Assembly: GCA_964396415.1 (NCBI GenBank)
Contig: CAYNFM010000139.1
Coordinates: 1 to 7,224, forward strand
DNA from: UBA1306 sp964396415
GTDB lineage: Bacteria; Spirochaetota; Spirochaetia; Treponematales; Rectinemataceae
Direction: 5' to 3'
Length of the DNA stretch: 7,224 bases
Below the pieces are notes generated by a model. The model saw nothing but the letters and a program-made list of their open reading frames with translations. It searched no databases and was not told the DNA's origin. Numbering within the stretch: position 1 is the first letter of the stretch; every line of letters starts with the position of its first letter. The position numbers and the translations under genes are program-made. Below, piece by piece: positions 5,635-7,224 of this stretch.

Positions 5635-7224
5635 CAAGGCCCGCGATACGGCTTTCGCGAGCTCCGCTTCGCTGAAGGGCTTGGCCAGGAAGCGGCCCTC
5701 GACCTCGGGATCGCTCCCTCGTCCCGGATGGCCCGAGATGAAGAGGAGACGGAGAGAGGGAAGGATCGCCCGTAGGCGCTTCGCCAAACCGTGCCCGTCC
5801 ATGAAAGGCATCACGGTGTCCGTCACGAGGAGATCGATCGCGGAGCCGTAGCTTTCAGCCAGCAATATCGCCTCGCCCGCGTTAGCGGCGAGAAGGACGC
5901 GGTGTCCGCTCTTAGCCAACAGCCGGGAAGCCAGCGTTCGTACGGATTCGTCGTCGTCGACGAAGAGGATCGTCGCGGCGTCGCCCTTCGGCCATGGCGA
6001 TTCGGAAGGCTGGGCTTCCTCGCTTTCGCTCCGGCCCGGCGCGAGGGGAAGCCAGACCGAGAAGGAGGCCCCCTTCCCCGGCTCGGAAGCTACGCCCACG
6101 GCGCCGCCCAATTGCCGGGCGATGCCGTAGACGGTCGACAGGCCGAGTCCCGTCCCTCTCTCCCGCGGCTTCGTCGTAAAGAAGGGCTCGAAAATCCTGT
6201 CCATGATCTCCGGCGCGATCCCGATGCCCGTATCGGCGACTTCGAGGAGGATATAGCTTCCGGGCGAAAGGCTGTCGAGGCCGATGGCGCGCGGCTCTTC
6301 GATGGTTTCGACGGTAGTGGCTATCCGCAATTCTCCGCCAGCGGGCATCGCGTCCCTCGCGTTGAAGGCCAGGTTGAGGAGTATTTGCTCGATCTGAGCG
6401 GGATCCGCGAGGGCAGTCGCGGCGCGTCCGCTCAAGGAAAGGGAAAGCAGGATATCCTCGGGGAGTATGCGGCGAAGCAGCCTCTGCGCATCCTGAACCG
6501 CCGCGTTGAAATCCAGGATTTTCGGCGAGAAGGGTTGGCGCCTCGAGAAGGCCAATAATTGACGAGTCAGGTTGGAAGCCCTGCCGGCGGCCGTGCGGAT
6601 GCCCTCGACGTCGGCGCGGGCCGAGCCCTCGGCGGGCAGCTCGTCCGCGAGAAGGTTGGAATAGCCCAGGATCGCGGTAAGGATGTTGTTGAAATCGTGC
6701 GCGATTCCTCCGGCGAGCTTGCCGGCCGCTTCCATCTTCTGCGCCTGAGCCAGCCTCTCCTCGAGCCTTCGGCGCTCGGTCGCGTCGATGAGCTCGCCCC
6801 TCATTCCGTCGAGCCCTCCCTCCGAATCGTAGACTGCCGCCGCGTTGGCGAGCACGATGAGGTCCCTGCCGTCGATCGAACGCAGCGGGAGCTCGAGAAG
6901 CTCGAGCCTCTTCCCCGACGCAAGCGTTTCCCCGAAGGCCGCCATGGCCGATTCGTCGGCGACGAGGCTCTCGAGGCGTGGGAGGGGGGAGTCCGGGCCG
7001 AGGCCGACGAGAGCGCGAAAGGCAGGATTCGCCTCCACGACCGAACCCTCGCGGTCGACGAGGAAATTGCCGGAGATCCCCTCGTAGAAAAGATTGCGGT
7101 ACCGCGCCTCGCTCTCCATCAGCCGACGTTCCATCACCGCGCGATACAAGGCGATCTCTATCGAGATCTTGAGCTCCCTTTCCTCGAAGGGCTTGATGAT
7201 GTAGCCGAAGGGTTGGGTGATCTT
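5635..7224 (-). CDS. Hybrid sensor histidine kinase, REC-PAS-HisKA-HATPase_c-REC (partial at both ends)
   Basis: 530 residues of a cytoplasmic two-component kinase that autophosphorylates on His and passes the phosphate to Asp in its own receiver. Numbering starts at the window edge (7224). Residues 1-25 look like the end of a receiver domain (GYIIKPFEERELK at 7-19, with the conserved Lys11-Pro12-Phe13). A PAS domain covers about 40-145. HisKA carries GGIAHDFNNILT with His176 (codon 6699-6697). HATPase_c has the N box with Asn288, G1 DTGIG (331-335), F box FEPFFTTK (345-352) and G2 GTGLGLS (357-363). After a Ser/Glu/Pro linker comes a C-terminal receiver with acidic pocket DDD (423-425), acceptor Asp469 in TDTVMP, Ser497 and Lys515-Pro516. 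No membrane segment is visible. The true start lies beyond 7224; a TTG at 7149 is only internal. The last readable codon (5637-5635) is in the final receiver helix, so only a few residues are probably missing in the gap. The input signal is unknown. Confidence 0.92.

Noticed and set aside
5791..6558. Plus-strand frame of 255 codons across the sensor kinase
   Set aside because: Antisense to the HATPase and receiver domains, with no recognisable domain of its own.
1..7224. CRISPR array, tRNA, rRNA, insertion sequence or attachment site
   Set aside because: I saw no regularly spaced repeats, RNA gene signatures, transposase or terminal inverted repeats in the window.

Overview
The window is GC-rich and almost fully coding. 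It holds two complete operons or operon parts facing away from each other, one scaffold gap, and two genes cut by the window edges. The organism is probably a GC-rich spirochaete or a related bacterium from a draft or metagenomic assembly. The clues are a clpC next to McsA/McsB sequence outside a Firmicutes-like base composition, a Sec-exported binding protein without a lipobox, and a run of exactly 100 N. The taxonomic guess is inference only.

Left part (minus strand, 3017 down to 1): a single gene encodes McsA (zinc-finger and UVR adaptor) fused to a McsB-type guanidino-kinase domain. It is followed, with a one-base stop/start overlap, by clpC, the Hsp100 unfoldase, whose C-terminal part lies beyond position 1. 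In Firmicutes these proteins form the stress-induced phosphoarginine quality-control system: McsB marks proteins on arginine, McsA activates it, and ClpC recognises the mark and feeds ClpP. In this copy the McsB domain differs from B. subtilis McsB at most of the known catalytic and nucleotide-binding positions, while ClpC keeps the two glutamates that bind phosphoarginine. The fusion may therefore be a catalytically dead, adaptor-only McsB. No ctsR lies directly upstream.

Middle part (plus strand, 3069-5497): after a 51-base divergent spacer there is a compact ABC importer operon of the nitrate/taurine/sulfonate-type group. It encodes a secreted periplasmic binding protein, a membrane permease and an ATPase. 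All three reading frames overlap, which suggests translational coupling. The substrate cannot be told from sequence. A perfect 7-bp hairpin follows the last stop codon.

Right part: a 100-N gap (5535-5634) separates the transporter from a minus-strand hybrid sensor histidine kinase (REC remnant, PAS, HisKA, HATPase_c, REC). This gene is missing its N-terminus at the window edge and its last residues and stop codon in the gap. It converges on the ABC operon, and nothing in the sequence links the two functionally.
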